64,000 nucleotides of DNA from Alkalicoccus saliphilus (GCF_003044065.1 NZ_PZJJ01000005.1:62001-126000); one strand, 5' to 3'; positions 10,344-19,889 are shown, counted from the first letter of the stretch. Notes: generated from the letters alone by a model not told the origin. Translations and numbers: made by a program.

Positions 10344-11255
10344 TTATTTGACCGGGTGTGTAACACATTTATCGTAAATATTATTTTCTTTCAGCACGGA
10401 AATAAGCGCTTCACCCATAACAGCAGGTGTTTCAGCCACCTTCACACCTGCATTGTTCAGAGACTTAATTTTCTCGTCTGCTGTGCCTTTACCTCCGGAA
10501 ATAATCGCACCAGCGTGGCCCATGCGCTTTCCAGGAGGTGCTGTTTTCCCGCCGATAAATCCAACTACCGGCTTCGTCATATTCTCTTTAATCCAATCTG
10601 CAGCTTCTTCTTCAGCCGTTCCGCCGATTTCACCGATCATAATAACAGCGTGGGTGTCCGGATCTTCATTGAAAAGTTTCAGAACATCGATGAAGTTAGT
10701 ACCGTTAACCGGGTCTCCGCCGATTCCTACAGCTGTTGACTGGCCGATTCCTTCTGTGGAAAGCTGGTGAACCGCTTCATAAGTGAGAGTACCTGAACGG
10801 GATACTACACCAACATGTCCTTTTTTATGAATGTAACCCGGCATAATACCAATTTTACATTCTTCCGGAGTAATAACACCTGGACAGTTCGGCCCGATAA
10901 GACGCGTTTCTTTGTCTTCAAGGAAACGTTTAACCTTAATCATATCGATTACAGGAATTCCCTCTGTAATAGTAATGACCAGTTCCACTCCTGCATCTGC
11001 CGCTTCCATAATAGCGTCCGCTGCAAACGGAGGTGGAACATAAATTACTGAGGCATTGGCACCAGTCTGCTTCACTGCTTCCTCTACGGTATTAAAGACT
11101 GGTATGCCTTCAATTTCTGTACCGCCTTTACCAGGAGTTACACCGCCGACAATCTTTGTTCCATACTCCACTGCCTGTTTAGTATGGAAAAGACCTGTCG
11201 CCCCGGTGATCCCCTGTACGATCACTTTTGTGTCTTTATTAAGTAAGATACTCAT
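10344..11255 (-). CDS. sucD: Succinyl-CoA synthetase alpha subunit
   Basis: Alpha subunit of ADP-forming succinate-CoA ligase in the TCA cycle. It binds CoA and carries the phosphohistidine. The 303-residue product shows the CoA-binding Rossmann start ([22 protein letters not shown]) and the active-site His in [16 protein letters not shown] (about 247). [12 protein letters not shown] and [14 protein letters not shown] are family motifs. It lies 20 bases after sucC, and the pair is followed by a palindromic terminator. Confidence 0.97.
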   Translation of the reverse strand: MSILLNKDTKVIVQGITGATGLFHTKQAVEYGTKIVGGVTPGKGGTEIEGIPVFNTVEEAVKQTGANASVIYVPPPFAADAIMEAADAGVELVITITEGIPVIDMIKVKRFLEDKETRLIGPNCPGVITPEECKIGIMPGYIHKKGHVGVVSRSGTLTYEAVHQLSTEGIGQSTAVGIGGDPVNGTNFIDVLKLFNEDPDTHAVIMIGEIGGTAEEEAADWIKENMTKPVVGFIGGKTAPPGKRMGHAGAIISGGKGTADEKIKSLNNAGVKVAETPAVMGEALISVLKENNIYDKCVTHPVK

Positions 11256-11275
11256 GCAATATCCCGCCTTTCTGC

Positions 11276-12436
11276 CTAGTTCACTGCTTTAACAATTTTT
11301 TCTGCACCGTCCGCCATGGAATCTGCAGAAGTAATATTCAAGCCGGATTCGTCCAGAATTTTCTTTCCAAGCTCTACGTTTGTACCTTCAAGCCGAACAA
11401 CGAGAGGAAGCTCCAGACCCATCTGCTTTGTAGCTTCTACGATACCTTCAGCAATTACATCGCACTTCATGATACCGCCGAAAATGTTTACATAAATCCC
11501 TTTAACCGATTTGTCGGAAAGAATGATTTTAAATGCTTCGGTTACTTTTTCTGCGTCAGCACCGCCCCCAACGTCGAGGAAGTTCGCAGGGTCACCGTTA
11601 TGGTATTTAATAATGTCCATCGTAGCCATAGCCAATCCGGCACCGTTTACCATGCATCCGATATTGCCGTCCAGAGAAATGTAGCTGAGATCATATTTGG
11701 ATGCTTCGATTTCTTTTTCATCTTCCTCATCCAGATCACGGAGTTCCAGTACGTCTTTCTGGCGGTAAAGGGCGTTGGAATCAAAATTCATTTTTGCATC
11801 CAGTGCCATTACATTTCCGTCCCCAGTCGTAACAAGAGGATTTATTTCTGCAATGGAGCAGTCTTTCTGTTCAAACGCTTTGTAGAGACCGAGCATGAAT
11901 TTAACAGTTTTCCCTACAAGTTCTTTAGGGATATTCATGTTAAATGCAAGACGCCGGGCCTGATAAGGCATTAGGCCTGTTACTGGATCAATAACTTCCT
12001 TGAAGATTTTTTCCGGTGTTTTTGCGGCAACTTCTTCAATTTCTGTACCGCCTTCTTCAGATCCCATCATGACAATGCGGGAAGTGTCGCGGTCTACAAC
12101 CAGACCTACGTAATATTCATCTTTAATATCACAGCCTTCTTCGATAAGAAGACGCTTCACTTCTTTCCCTTCTGGACCTGTCTGGTGCGTAACGAGAGTC
12201 TTGCCCAGAATCTCCTCCGCATATGTACGTACATCATCCAGATTTTTGGCGATTTTAACTCCGCCTGCATTTCCTCGTCCACCTGCGTGGATCTGTGCTT
12301 TGACAACGGTTACATCTGTACCCAAAGATTTAGCTGCGTCTACCGCTTCCTGGCGTGTATAGGCAACTTTTCCATTTGGGACAGCAACACCATAGTCCCT
12401 CAATATTTCTTTACCTTGATACTCATGGATATTCAT
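11276..12436 (-). CDS. sucC: Succinyl-CoA synthetase beta subunit
   Basis: Beta subunit, an ATP-grasp protein that binds nucleotide and couples it to the alpha subunit. 386 residues beginning [20 protein letters not shown], with [17 protein letters not shown], the ATP-grasp core [25 protein letters not shown] and NIFGGIM-CD. The ATG at 12436 has AAGGAGG six bases upstream. A longer frame start is rejected. Heads the sucC-sucD operon, with a palindrome (12512-12529) in its upstream region. Confidence 0.97.
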   Translation of the reverse strand: MNIHEYQGKEILRDYGVAVPNGKVAYTRQEAVDAAKSLGTDVTVVKAQIHAGGRGNAGGVKIAKNLDDVRTYAEEILGKTLVTHQTGPEGKEVKRLLIEEGCDIKDEYYVGLVVDRDTSRIVMMGSEEGGTEIEEVAAKTPEKIFKEVIDPVTGLMPYQARRLAFNMNIPKELVGKTVKFMLGLYKAFEQKDCSIAEINPLVTTGDGNVMALDAKMNFDSNALYRQKDVLELRDLDEEDEKEIEASKYDLSYISLDGNIGCMVNGAGLAMATMDIIKYHNGDPANFLDVGGGADAEKVTEAFKIILSDKSVKGIYVNIFGGIMKCDVIAEGIVEATKQMGLELPLVVRLEGTNVELGKKILDESGLNITSADSMADGAEKIVKAVN

Positions 12437-12511
12437 AGCCATCCTCCTTACTTGAGTCACTGCTACTGCTTTTAAAGAAGCATTGTCTTAGGAATAAAAC
12501 TGCCCCACTCC

Positions 12512-12529
12512 TGTGAGAACAATTTCACA
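12512..12529. promoter_or_regulatory. Imperfect palindrome in the sucC promoter region
   Basis: TGTGA-N8-TCACA with matching A/T one base further in. On the minus strand it begins about 7 bases downstream of a -10-like TAAAAT, the usual place for a repressor. The N8 spacing does not fit Rex or Crp (N6) and the sequence is not a cre. The regulator is unknown. Confidence 0.35.
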
Positions 12530-12703
12530 CAATTACCATTTTACAATAGATTGGGAAGATTATGTACAGGAAAGCAAAAAAAAATAGAATTTTTTCATTT
12601 TTACATATTGCCCTGCTTTTGATAAAGGTGCTGCGGAAAGTTTTACGCGTAGTATGGGGATACGTGAATTTTCCAAGGGCTGACTAATACCGCTTCGACA
12701 GAT

Positions 12704-13477
12704 TTAATTTTCCGTTATGCAAACAGCCTCCTTGACCGGAGCAAAACTTCTTCGGTGTTCTTCAGTTACTCCTAATCCAGCCATCGCCTGAAGATGTTCT
12801 TTCGTCCCGTACCCGGCATGATTTTCAAACCCATAGCCCGGGTGCTTTTCTGCGAGCTGCTTCATCCACTCATCCCGTTTAACTTTCGCAGCTATGGAAG
12901 CTGCAGCAATTGAAACAGAGCGGGTATCTCCCTTAACTAAAGAGGTCTGACGCACGTCGGTTTCTATTTCCATAGCATCGATAAGCAGGGAGTCCGGCAG
13001 CTGCGGGAGGCTGTCAACCGCACGCTTCATAGCCATTTTGGAAGCCTGATATATATTATATTTATCGATCTCCCACGCTTCTGCTCTTCCAATACCTACC
13101 GAAGCGTTTGTCCAGATCCATTCATTAAATTCATTCCGCTTTTTTTCTGAAAGTTTTTTGGAATCTGTAATGCCAAGTGGAGGTTCCGATGTGCGGAGAA
13201 TAACCGCTGCTGCAATAACCGGTCCTGCGAGCGGTCCGCGGCCGACTTCATCTATGCCGGCTGTCGCTGTAAAACCTAAGTCTTTTTCTTTTTTTTCAAA
13301 GTAAAGCATCTCTTCCCGATCATCCATTAGTTTTTTCTTTGTTTCCTGCTTTTTGTCCCATTTTTCCAGGAGTACTCTGACTCCTTTTCTTTCATCCTTC
13401 CGCCACTCCTGAATTCGTCGGTCTTCAGCTGTAATAAACTGAAGTTCTTTTTTGATTTGATTAATGCTTTCTTTCAT
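12704..13477 (-). CDS. rnhB: Ribonuclease HII
   Basis: RNase HII removes ribonucleotides misincorporated in DNA. The 257-residue product has the Bacillus-type N-terminal substrate-binding extension (about 1-65) followed by the catalytic domain with AGIDEVGRGPLAGPVIAAAV (the DEVGRG motif), SKKLSEKKR, LLIDAMEI and SIAAASIAAKVKRD. Length is close to B. subtilis (255). It follows rbgA after about 150 bases that hold no recognisable gene. Confidence 0.96.
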   Translation of the reverse strand: MKESINQIKKELQFITAEDRRIQEWRKDERKGVRVLLEKWDKKQETKKKLMDDREEMLYFEKKEKDLGFTATAGIDEVGRGPLAGPVIAAAVILRTSEPPLGITDSKKLSEKKRNEFNEWIWTNASVGIGRAEAWEIDKYNIYQASKMAMKRAVDSLPQLPDSLLIDAMEIETDVRQTSLVKGDTRSVSIAAASIAAKVKRDEWMKQLAEKHPGYGFENHAGYGTKEHLQAMAGLGVTEEHRRSFAPVKEAVCITEN

Positions 13478-13624
13478 GGAATCCCCCCGGCTTCTTGTTA
13501 TTCATAATTCAGCTACAATTAATGACGCTGTTCTGCTCGTCAATAAAACGGCCCGGAACTAACTGCATATTCGACAAATAAACGAATCAGCTCGCGGGCA
13601 GTATAAAAGCTGTGCGGCTATTAT

Positions 13625-14467
13625 TTACGGAGTTTCCAGCGTAACAGGGCCAAACTTGCCATGCCTGAAATCCCGGAAAATAATTTCTGCAACCCGGTCG
13701 TAATCAATCAGACCGCCGGCTACCAGACACCCCCGCCTTTTTCCAACAGCATCAAAAAGGTCTACTACGTCCTCCGGCAGCTCCTCCAGGTCATACCTCT
13801 GCTTTAAAAGCTGAGGATAATGCACCTTCATAAATTTCAGAAAAAATACAACGGTATCCTGAAAATCAAAAATCTCTTCTTTGATCGCCCCGGTTAAAGC
13901 GAGACGGTAGCCTACTTCTTCATCTTCGAATTTCGGCCAGAGTATGCCCGGTGTATCCAGAAGCTCCATCTCTCCACCGACTTTTATCCACTGCTGTTTT
14001 TTCGTAACCCCTGGTTTGTCGCCAATATTTGCAATTTTTTTACCCGCGAGCTTGTTAATGACAGTGGATTTTCCTACATTGGGTATTCCAAGTATTAATG
14101 TCCGAAGTGCCCGAGGGTTAATACCTTTACGCTTCCATTTTTCAAGCAACGGCGCAGCAAGACTTCTTACCGCTTCCGGAATTTTATTCATTCCTTTTCC
14201 TCTTTGTGCGTCGATCACGAGGCTTTTCGAAAATTCTGTTTCAAAGTATTCAAGCCAGCGCTTGGTCATTTCAGTATCGGCGAGGTCAGCTTTATTTAAA
14301 AGCACGAGCCTCGGCTTCTGCTCTACGAGTTCCTCGATCATAGGATTACGGGAAGACAGAGGAGTTCTTGCGTCGACGATTTCTATTACGACATCTATCT
14401 GACTGAGTTTTTCCTGCACCTGTCTTCTGGCTTTTGCCATATGACCGGGATACCATTGAATTGCCAT
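13625..14467 (-). CDS. rbgA: 50S assembly GTPase RbgA (YlqF)
   Basis: RbgA is a circularly permuted GTPase needed for late 50S subunit assembly, where uL16 joins. The 280-residue product starts [17 protein letters not shown] with the catalytic His of the HMAKA segment. The permuted order is visible: G4 LLNKADL precedes G1 GIPNVGKST and G3 LDTPGILWP. The ATG at 14467 is used, with AAGGTGGTG upstream. It begins 14 bases after the end of the disrupted lepB reading frame and probably shares its transcript. Confidence 0.96.
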   Translation of the reverse strand: MAIQWYPGHMAKARRQVQEKLSQIDVVIEIVDARTPLSSRNPMIEELVEQKPRLVLLNKADLADTEMTKRWLEYFETEFSKSLVIDAQRGKGMNKIPEAVRSLAAPLLEKWKRKGINPRALRTLILGIPNVGKSTVINKLAGKKIANIGDKPGVTKKQQWIKVGGEMELLDTPGILWPKFEDEEVGYRLALTGAIKEEIFDFQDTVVFFLKFMKVHYPQLLKQRYDLEELPEDVVDLFDAVGKRRGCLVAGGLIDYDRVAEIIFRDFRHGKFGPVTLETP

Positions 14468-14480
14468 AGTCTGCACCACC

Positions 14481-15027
14481 TTAGTCTACAATCTTCACAT
14501 TATTTATCGGCCATATAATAACTTCTGCTTCACCGAGAACTTTGTCGAATGGAATTACTCCTATGTGCCGGCTGTCTCTGCTGAACTGCCGGTTGTCCCC
14601 GAGAACAAACAGATGGTCTTCAGGCACTTTTTTTATAGGAAGTGAGCTCCTCCATTTCAAAATCAGCAGTGAAGGGCACGAGAGGGAGATTTTGTTTGTA
14701 CTCTGTTAAAAAATCTTCTTCAACAGCTTCATTATTAATATAAAGTACATTATCTCTGTACGATATCTCGTCTCCCGGCAGTCCAATCACCCGCTTAATA
14801 TAATTTATATCTTCCTCTGCTTCAAAAACGATAATATCAAAGCGGTCCGGCTCTGAGATAAAATACCCTATCTTATTTACGAGCATCCGATCCTCATGAT
14901 TGAGAGCGGGAAGCATCGACTGACCGTCCACAAGTATTGGGGCGAAAAGAAAATATCGTGCTGCCAGCGCGAAAATAACTGCCAGCATGACTGTTTTTAC
15001 CCATTCCCGAACCCCTGATTCGACCAT
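14481..15027 (-). pseudogene. lepB: Type I signal peptidase, frameshifted at an A7 run
   Basis: Signal peptidase I removes signal peptides at the membrane. The first 135 codons encode one membrane anchor (about 10-28), the catalytic Ser in DGQSMLPAL and the Lys in YIKRVIGLPGD, then stop at 14620. The rest of the family lies in the next frame: VPEDHLFVLGDNR and SRDSRHIGVIPF, ending at 14481. The break falls at seven A residues (14628-14634); six would restore a 181-residue protein of normal length. So this is a one-base insertion: a real mutation, a phase-variable tract, transcriptional slippage, or a sequencing error. Order rplS-lepB-rbgA is standard in several Bacilli. Confidence 0.9.
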
Positions 15028-15480
15028 CTCTCCACCCCCGCACTTTTTAATATTTTATCACAAGGAATTCATCCGGACGAGATTTACTTGAATCAGGGGT
15101 TTAAATCAATACAATTGCAGCTGAAGTTTACTGTATGAAAAAACCGTATTCAGCCTGCACGTTAGCGGGTATTTGCAGAAACATTTATGAACAGTCTTTT
15201 TTCAAGCTGTCGATAAGATATTTTTGTTTGTATAGACAGACGCTTACCTGCCTTCACCTTCCGGGACGCTGCAGAGAAATCAAAAAAGTTTTCTGCCATG
15301 AAAAACCTCTCTTTATAAAGCCGTTATTTTTCGATCAAGAGAGGCTTTTCCCTCCTATACGGCGGAGATGCCGGTGGGAATTGAGCTCAGTCAGACCACG
15401 GCATGCCCGGTAAGAAAAGGAGATTATACAACATCTGGAATACATATTCTGCACCGATTATTTAATCAACAAACTGAAAA
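15028..15480. other. Long leader region upstream of lepB with RNA-like structure
   Basis: About 450 bases without a credible gene. On the minus strand, after the rplS terminator, there is a TATAAT (near 15430), a stem ATGCCGTGG/CCACCGGCAT (about 15368-15402, one bulge), and then a terminator-like hairpin AAAAGCCTCTCTT/AAGAGAGGTTTTT (15301-15349). That leaves about 270 bases to lepB. It may be a regulated leader or a small RNA. I could not match it to a known riboswitch class. Confidence 0.4.
15301..15349 (-). terminator. Terminator-like hairpin upstream of lepB
   Basis: Arms 15337-15349 and 15301-15313 pair over about 12 positions, with a 23-base loop, and end in UUUUU on the minus strand. 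It is the second minus-strand terminator after rplS, which suggests that something is transcribed between the two. Confidence 0.5.
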
Positions 15481-15512
15481 AAAGAGACTGTCCAGTAAAG
15501 GACAGTCTCTTT
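15481..15512 (-). terminator. Intrinsic terminator of rplS
   Basis: A perfect 13-base-pair stem (AAAGAGACTGTCC / GGACAGTCTCTTT) with a six-base loop, starting about 6 bases after the rplS stop, with a run of U residues on the minus strand. Confidence 0.9.
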
Positions 15513-15518
15513 TTCTTA

Positions 15519-15860
15519 CTATCGCTCTTTAATTCGCGCAGCTTTTCCGCGTAGAGAACGCAGATAGTAAAGCTTCGCCTGACGGACCTTACCACGACGC
15601 TTAACCTCAATCTTGTCGATACGAGGTGAGTGTACTGGGAATGTACGCTCAACGCCAACGTTGTAAGATACTTTACGAACAGTAAATGTAGAGCTGATAC
15701 CGGATCCACGGCGCTTGATTACGACACCTTCGAATACCTGGATACGCTCACGTGAACCCTCGACAACCTTTGCATGGACACGTACAGTATCCCCTGCACG
15801 GAACTCAGGAATGTCAGACTTCAATTGCTCTTTAGTAATATCACGAATAAGTTGTTCCAT
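15519..15860 (-). CDS. rplS: 50S ribosomal protein L19
   Basis: Large-subunit protein L19 at the 30S-50S interface. 113 residues starting [20 protein letters not shown], with the family signature [18 protein letters not shown] and [10 protein letters not shown]-like C-terminus. The ATG at 15860 has GGAGGCG seven bases upstream. The longer frame start is rejected. It has its own promoter after trmD and a strong terminator. Confidence 0.97.
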   Translation of the reverse strand: MEQLIRDITKEQLKSDIPEFRAGDTVRVHAKVVEGSRERIQVFEGVVIKRRGSGISSTFTVRKVSYNVGVERTFPVHSPRIDKIEVKRRGKVRQAKLYYLRSLRGKAARIKER

Positions 15861-15969
15861 TTTGTTCGCCTCCTTCCCTACAGACATTCATAACAGTTTC
15901 ATCAGCGGAACGTCTTGATCTGGCCAAAGCCACAAAGAAAATAATAACACAGCAAGCCGGCTTCAGCAA
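15861..15969 (-). promoter_or_regulatory. rplS promoter and probable L19 leader
   Basis: Minus strand TTGCTG (15964-15969), 17 bases, TATTAT (15941-15946), then a leader of about 75 bases with TTTGTGGC, TTGGCCAGATCAAGACGTT and CCGCTGATG before the ribosome site. These resemble, from memory, the L19 autoregulatory leader described for Firmicutes (Rfam L19_leader). A covariance-model search would settle it. Confidence 0.55.
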
Positions 15970-15977
15970 CCAAAAAT

Positions 15978-16709
15978 TTATTCTTCATCCCATTTTTCAA
16001 TCATCTTTTTTTCCTTATCGGACAGCGGGACGTGCTCCAGCAGATCCGGTCTTCTTTCCCATGTCCGCCTGACAGCCTGTTCTCTTCTCCATGCCTCTAT
16101 CTTCGCGTGGTGTCCGGACAAAAGAATTTCCGGCACTTTGTACCCCCGGAAATCAGCAGGCCTTGTATAATGGGGATATTCCAGAAGACCGGTACTGAAA
16201 GAATCTGTAACCGCAGAGCTTTCGTTGCCCAGCGCCCCCGGCAGAAGCCTTGTTACGCTGTCCGTAATCACCATGGCACCTATTTCCCCGCCGGTGAGCA
16301 CGTAATCACCAATAGAAATTTCATCTGTAACAAGATACTCCCTGATACGCTCATCGTACCCTTCATAATGGCCGCACAGAAGAATTAAGCTCTCCTCCCG
16401 GGCGAGTTCCTCTGCTTTTTTTTGGGTGTACCTTTCGCCCTGCGGACAGAGCAGAATAACTCTCGGAACAGATTTACTTTCTCTTTTCTCCTGCTCAACT
16501 GCATCGAACAAAGGCTGCGGTGTAAGTACCATTCCTCCGCCGCCCCCGTATGGATAATCGTCCACCCGGCCGTGTTTATCAGCACTGTAATTTCTGAAAT
16601 CCATGACGTTATACTCCACTATCCCTTTCTTTTGAGCCTGATGAAGGATGGAATGGGAGAACAACCCTTCAAACATCTGCGGAAACAAAGTAAGAATCGA
16701 TATTTTCAT
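15978..16709 (-). CDS. trmD: tRNA (guanine37-N1)-methyltransferase
   Basis: SPOUT-fold methyltransferase that makes m1G37 in tRNA and prevents +1 frameshifting. 243 residues starting [17 protein letters not shown], with the [11 protein letters not shown] loop, [13 protein letters not shown] and the knot region [16 protein letters not shown] that binds SAM. The start overlaps the rimM stop by four bases, indicating coupling. Belongs to ylqD-rimM-trmD. Confidence 0.97.
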   Translation of the reverse strand: MKISILTLFPQMFEGLFSHSILHQAQKKGIVEYNVMDFRNYSADKHGRVDDYPYGGGGGMVLTPQPLFDAVEQEKRESKSVPRVILLCPQGERYTQKKAEELAREESLILLCGHYEGYDERIREYLVTDEISIGDYVLTGGEIGAMVITDSVTRLLPGALGNESSAVTDSFSTGLLEYPHYTRPADFRGYKVPEILLSGHHAKIEAWRREQAVRRTWERRPDLLEHVPLSDKEKKMIEKWDEE

Positions 16710-17233
16710 AAATCAAGCAGACCTTCCATCGGTGTAATGACGATCCTTCCCTCTTCAAGATTTATTGTTTTTACTACTTCATTAATATAAGGGATTAATA
16801 TGTCTTTTCCCCCTGCATCGGGCTTTACTATCCATACATCATTTGCCCCCGGAGTTAAAATTTCTTTGACAACCCCGAGTTTCTGATCTGCTTCTGTATA
16901 AACTTCAAGCCCGATAATTTCATGATAATAAAACTCGCCTTCCAAAAGTTCATCTTCTTCCAGCTTTGAAGAATGAATCTTCAGCATGCCGCCTTTCAGC
17001 GGCTCTGCATCATTTACATTATTAAAGCCTTCAAAAGTCAGAAGATCAAATTGTTTATGCTTTCTCCAGCCGCTGACAGTCACCGGCTTAGGAGGCTGCT
17101 CTGCTGAAAATACGGTAAGCTCCATGCCTTTCCGATAACGGCGTTCCGGAAAGTCCGTACGGGAAATAACCCGCACTTCGCCGCGGATTCCGTGGGTATT
17201 CACGATTTCCCCGACGTTAAACCAATCACTCAT
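16706..17233 (-). CDS. rimM: Ribosome maturation factor RimM
   Basis: RimM binds ribosomal protein S19 and assists 30S head assembly. The 175-residue product has the N-terminal RimM domain ([18 protein letters not shown]) and a PRC-barrel C-terminal domain with [17 protein letters not shown] and [19 protein letters not shown]. The ATG at 17233 lies inside the ylqD end (8-base overlap), with GGAGG eight bases upstream. Overlaps trmD downstream. Confidence 0.95.
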   Translation of the reverse strand: MSDWFNVGEIVNTHGIRGEVRVISRTDFPERRYRKGMELTVFSAEQPPKPVTVSGWRKHKQFDLLTFEGFNNVNDAEPLKGGMLKIHSSKLEEDELLEGEFYYHEIIGLEVYTEADQKLGVVKEILTPGANDVWIVKPDAGGKDILIPYINEVVKTINLEEGRIVITPMEGLLDL

Positions 17234-17639
17234 CTTCCATGCCTCCGTGCCGGAGTTCGTGGACGATACCGTCTTTAATAACAATTTCCGTACCTTTCAT
17301 TACTTCGTCCCAGTTGTCGCCTTCTTCAACCTGCTCAATCATTTGAATAGTTCCTTCACGAATCTCGGCTCCAAAATCCAGTTCTTCCAGCTGGCCCTGC
17401 TTCAGCTCGATCTGACGAAGACGTTCTTTACGTTTTGCCACTTCTTTGTTAAAGCTTTCTTTTAAAGACTTCTGATAGTTTGGATCGGTATTTTCTTTAA
17501 GTTTCTTATGTAACACGAACTCCAGCTGCTTTAGTTCATTGTTTAATTTATACTGGCGGGATAAAAACTGTTCCTGAAGTTTAGTTTTGCTGGCTTCGGT
17601 TAAAATTTGCTTTACTACGACTTTTTTGATGATCTCCAT
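17226..17639 (-). CDS. ylqD: YlqD family protein
   Basis: Member of the YlqD family (unknown function) found in Bacilli beside rimM. 137 residues, highly charged, with a predicted coiled coil over about residues 15-95 ([21 protein letters not shown] and onward), then an acidic tail ([19 protein letters not shown]). The ATG at 17639 has AGGAGGTG eight bases upstream. Conserved linkage with rimM-trmD suggests a role around ribosome or RNA metabolism, but this is only context. Starts its own transcription unit behind a terminator. Confidence 0.85.
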   Translation of the reverse strand: MEIIKKVVVKQILTEASKTKLQEQFLSRQYKLNNELKQLEFVLHKKLKENTDPNYQKSLKESFNKEVAKRKERLRQIELKQGQLEELDFGAEIREGTIQMIEQVEEGDNWDEVMKGTEIVIKDGIVHELRHGGMEDE

Positions 17640-17708
17640 GTGGAGCACCTCCTGATTTATACGTTGCAATCCCAGTATACCTTGTTTAGGGAGGGAAAAA
17701 AAGAGTGG

Positions 17709-17736
17709 AGTTGCAGACGGAACCCCGGCTGCAACT
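17709..17736 (-). promoter_or_regulatory. Hairpin in the ylqD leader
   Basis: Arms AGTTGCAG (17709-17716) and CTGCAACT (17729-17736) with inner CGG/CCG. On the minus strand a U-rich run follows about six bases later, 55-70 bases before the ylqD start. Could be a terminator or attenuator for ylqD-rimM-trmD. Confidence 0.4.
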
Positions 17737-17823
17737 ACCGTAGTCCATCAGCTTCCATACTTTTCACATAACCGGAGTACAGGCTGATTCAGTAGACAGC
17801 GGAAATTTTTCCTGAAAAGCATA

Positions 17824-17855
17824 AAAGATCTGTCAGAGTATACTGACAGATCTTT
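17824..17855 (-). terminator. Intrinsic terminator of rpsP-khpA
   Basis: A perfect 13-base-pair stem AAAGATCTGTCAG / CTGACAGATCTTT with a six-base loop, about 20 bases after the khpA stop. The downstream U-run on the minus strand is short (UUUU). Confidence 0.85.
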
Positions 17856-17875
17856 CTGACTGAATTGTTACGGGC

Positions 17876-18115
17876 TTATTTTGAGTCTCTGCCTATATCA
17901 AGCTGAACCCGTTTCTGGCGGTTCGTGCCGGCTGCGTAAACAACCGAACGTATTGCTTTCGCAATTTTCCCGTTCCGCCCGATAACTTTTCCCATATCGT
18001 CCGGATGAACTTCCAGACGCAGGAGCAGTGAATGACCATTTTCTTCCTCAGTTACATGAACTTCTTCCGGAAAGTCAACAAGTGCTTTTGCTATAGACTC
18101 CACGAGTTCTTTCAC
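17876..18115 (-). CDS. khpA: KH-domain RNA-binding protein KhpA (YlqC)
   Basis: Small KH-domain RNA-binding protein that pairs with KhpB (Jag) in Firmicutes. It has the GxxG loop in VIGRNGKIAKAIRSVV followed by YAAG. I use the GTG at 18115 (79 residues, N-terminus KELVESIAKALVDFPEE), because the ATG two codons earlier is only three bases from GGAGG while the GTG is nine bases away, and because it matches the B. subtilis N-terminus. Twenty-two bases downstream of rpsP, the usual partner. Confidence 0.9.
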   Translation of the reverse strand: MKELVESIAKALVDFPEEVHVTEEENGHSLLLRLEVHPDDMGKVIGRNGKIAKAIRSVVYAAGTNRQKRVQLDIGRDSK

Positions 18116-18137
18116 AGTCATTCACCTCCTGCTTTAA

Positions 18138-18410
18138 TTACTTGCCGTTTTTGGCGTTATGGAGCTGCTCCATAAGACCTTTACGGGAGAAAAGATTACG
18201 AACTGTATCAGACGGCTTTGCACCATCCAGCATCCACTTTACAGCTTTCTCTTCATCGATATTGAATTCAACCGGATCTTTAAGTGGATTATAAGTTCCT
18301 AGTTCTTCAATAGAACGTCCATCACGCGGCGCGCGGGAATCCGCTACGACCACACGGTAGAACGGAGATTTTTTTGCTCCCATTCGCTTTAGACGAATTT
18401 TAACTGCCAT
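18138..18410 (-). CDS. rpsP: 30S ribosomal protein S16
   Basis: Small-subunit protein S16. 90 residues starting [20 protein letters not shown], with [21 protein letters not shown] typical of the family. ATG at 18410 with GGAGGTG six to seven bases before. A start five codons upstream is rejected. Preceded by its own promoter after ffh, followed by khpA. Confidence 0.97.
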   Translation of the reverse strand: MAVKIRLKRMGAKKSPFYRVVVADSRAPRDGRSIEELGTYNPLKDPVEFNIDEEKAVKWMLDGAKPSDTVRNLFSRKGLMEQLHNAKNGK

Positions 18411-18446
18411 GTGTTTCACCTCCAAAATTGTCTCACACGATTAATT

Positions 18447-18475
18447 ATATTAGCACACCAATCCGGATTCTACAA
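18447..18475 (-). promoter_or_regulatory. Sigma-A promoter of rpsP
   Basis: Minus strand TTGTAG (18470-18475), 17-base spacer, TAATAT (18447-18452), about 37 bases before the rpsP start. Confidence 0.65.
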
Positions 18476-18534
18476 CCCTAGTAAAGGAAAAAATCTTTAC
18501 ACACCTGATTTTTTTAAAAATCAAGTTGAATTGT

Positions 18535-19878
18535 TTACATGAAAGGCATCTTGAATCCGCCTTTTTTCTTCCCTTTCTGCATACCTGCCATCTGTTTCAT
18601 CATTTTTTTCATTTCATCAAACTGTTTGATCAGGCGATTTACTTCCTGAATATTTCTTCCGCTGCCTTTTGCGATACGTCTTTTTCTGCTTGCATTTAAC
18701 AGAGAAGGGTCATCCCTTTCTGCTTTTGTCATCGAACGGACGATAGCTTCGATATGGGCAATCTGTTTATCATCGACCTGCATGTTTTTCAGGCCTTTCA
18801 TTTTGTTCGCTCCCGGCATCATCTGCAGAAGTTCATCGATAGGTCCCATATTCTTTACCTGGGACAGCTGGTCCAGAAAGTCGTCGAATGTAAGATCGTT
18901 CGAACGCATTTTTCGTTCCAGCTCTTTAGCCTTGTCTTCGTCCACATTCGTCTGCGCTTTTTCAATCAGACTCAGGACATCACCCATCCCAAGAATCCGT
19001 GAAGCCATCCTTTCAGGGTGAAAAGGTTCGAGAGCATCGGTTTTTTCGCCCGTTCCGGCAAATTTAATAGGCTGGCCCGTTACGGATTTAACAGAAATTG
19101 CAGCACCGCCGCGTGTATCGCCGTCCAGCTTCGTCATTACGACTCCGGTAATACCAAGCCGCTCATGAAAGCTTTCTGCAACATTCACTGCATCCTGCCC
19201 GGTCATTGCATCGACGACAAGTAAAACTTCGTCCGGCTTGACCGCAGATTTAATGTTCTCCAGTTCATCCATAAGGTTTTCATCGACGTGCAGCCGGCCG
19301 GCAGTATCAATTAGAACATAATCATTATGTTCCTCTTTTGCCCGCTCCACAGCTTTTTCCGCAATTTCTACAGGGCTTACCTGGTCACCCATCGAAAATA
19401 CCGGCATATCGAGTTGTTTACCCAGTGTTTCAAGCTGCTGCACGGCAGCCGGCCGGTAAACGTCCGCCGCTGCCATCAGCGGCTTTCGATTGTGCTTTTT
19501 GCGGAGATGAAGGGCGAGTTTGCCGGTAGTTGTCGTTTTACCGGCACCCTGCAGGCCGACCATCATTACTACAGTAGGTGCTTTTTGAGCAACAGCTATT
19601 TTACTCTGTTCTCCGCCCATAAGCTGTGTTAATTCTTCATTAACCACTTTTACTACCTGCTGTCCCGGCGTCAGACTCTCCATCACTTCCTGCCCTACCG
19701 CCCGTTCTTTTACATCTTTAATAAATTGTTTTACTACCTTGAAGTTTACGTCGGCTTCCAGGAGTGCCAGACGTACTTCGCGCATCATTTCCTTGACGTC
19801 CTGTTCGGAAACCTTCCCTTTGCCTTTAATCTTTTTCATCGTTCCCTGCAGACGTTCAGCTAATCCTTCAAATGCCAT
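18535..19878 (-). CDS. ffh: Signal recognition particle protein Ffh
   Basis: SRP54 homologue that binds signal sequences and SRP RNA and docks with FtsY. 447 residues: N domain (MAFEGLAERLQGTMKKI), G domain with GLQGAGKTTT, DTAGR and TKLDGDTRGGAA, and a Met-rich M domain (about 300-447) ending KKGGFKMPFM with RNA-binding RRIAKGSGR. Eleven bases after ylxM and part of ftsY-ylxM-ffh. Confidence 0.97.
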   Translation of the reverse strand: MAFEGLAERLQGTMKKIKGKGKVSEQDVKEMMREVRLALLEADVNFKVVKQFIKDVKERAVGQEVMESLTPGQQVVKVVNEELTQLMGGEQSKIAVAQKAPTVVMMVGLQGAGKTTTTGKLALHLRKKHNRKPLMAAADVYRPAAVQQLETLGKQLDMPVFSMGDQVSPVEIAEKAVERAKEEHNDYVLIDTAGRLHVDENLMDELENIKSAVKPDEVLLVVDAMTGQDAVNVAESFHERLGITGVVMTKLDGDTRGGAAISVKSVTGQPIKFAGTGEKTDALEPFHPERMASRILGMGDVLSLIEKAQTNVDEDKAKELERKMRSNDLTFDDFLDQLSQVKNMGPIDELLQMMPGANKMKGLKNMQVDDKQIAHIEAIVRSMTKAERDDPSLLNASRKRRIAKGSGRNIQEVNRLIKQFDEMKKMMKQMAGMQKGKKKGGFKMPFM

Positions 19879-19889
19879 GCATACGCCTC

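Noticed and set aside
12512-12529. Rex or Crp/Fnr site before sucC
   Set aside because: Half-sites fit but spacing is N8 between TGTGA and TCACA, while these need N6.
12512-12535. Similarity of the sucC palindrome to the E. coli lac operator region (AACAATTTCACACA)
   Set aside because: A 14-base chance match; no lac-type context and the wrong organism group.
14620-14640. Programmed -1 frameshift at A_AAA_AAG in lepB
   Set aside because: The frame needed is +1 (or -2), and the zero-frame phase of the A run does not fit the slippery heptamer.
15135-15413. 92-codon plus-strand frame upstream of lepB
   Set aside because: No ribosome site or recognisable family; the region is better explained as RNA structure.
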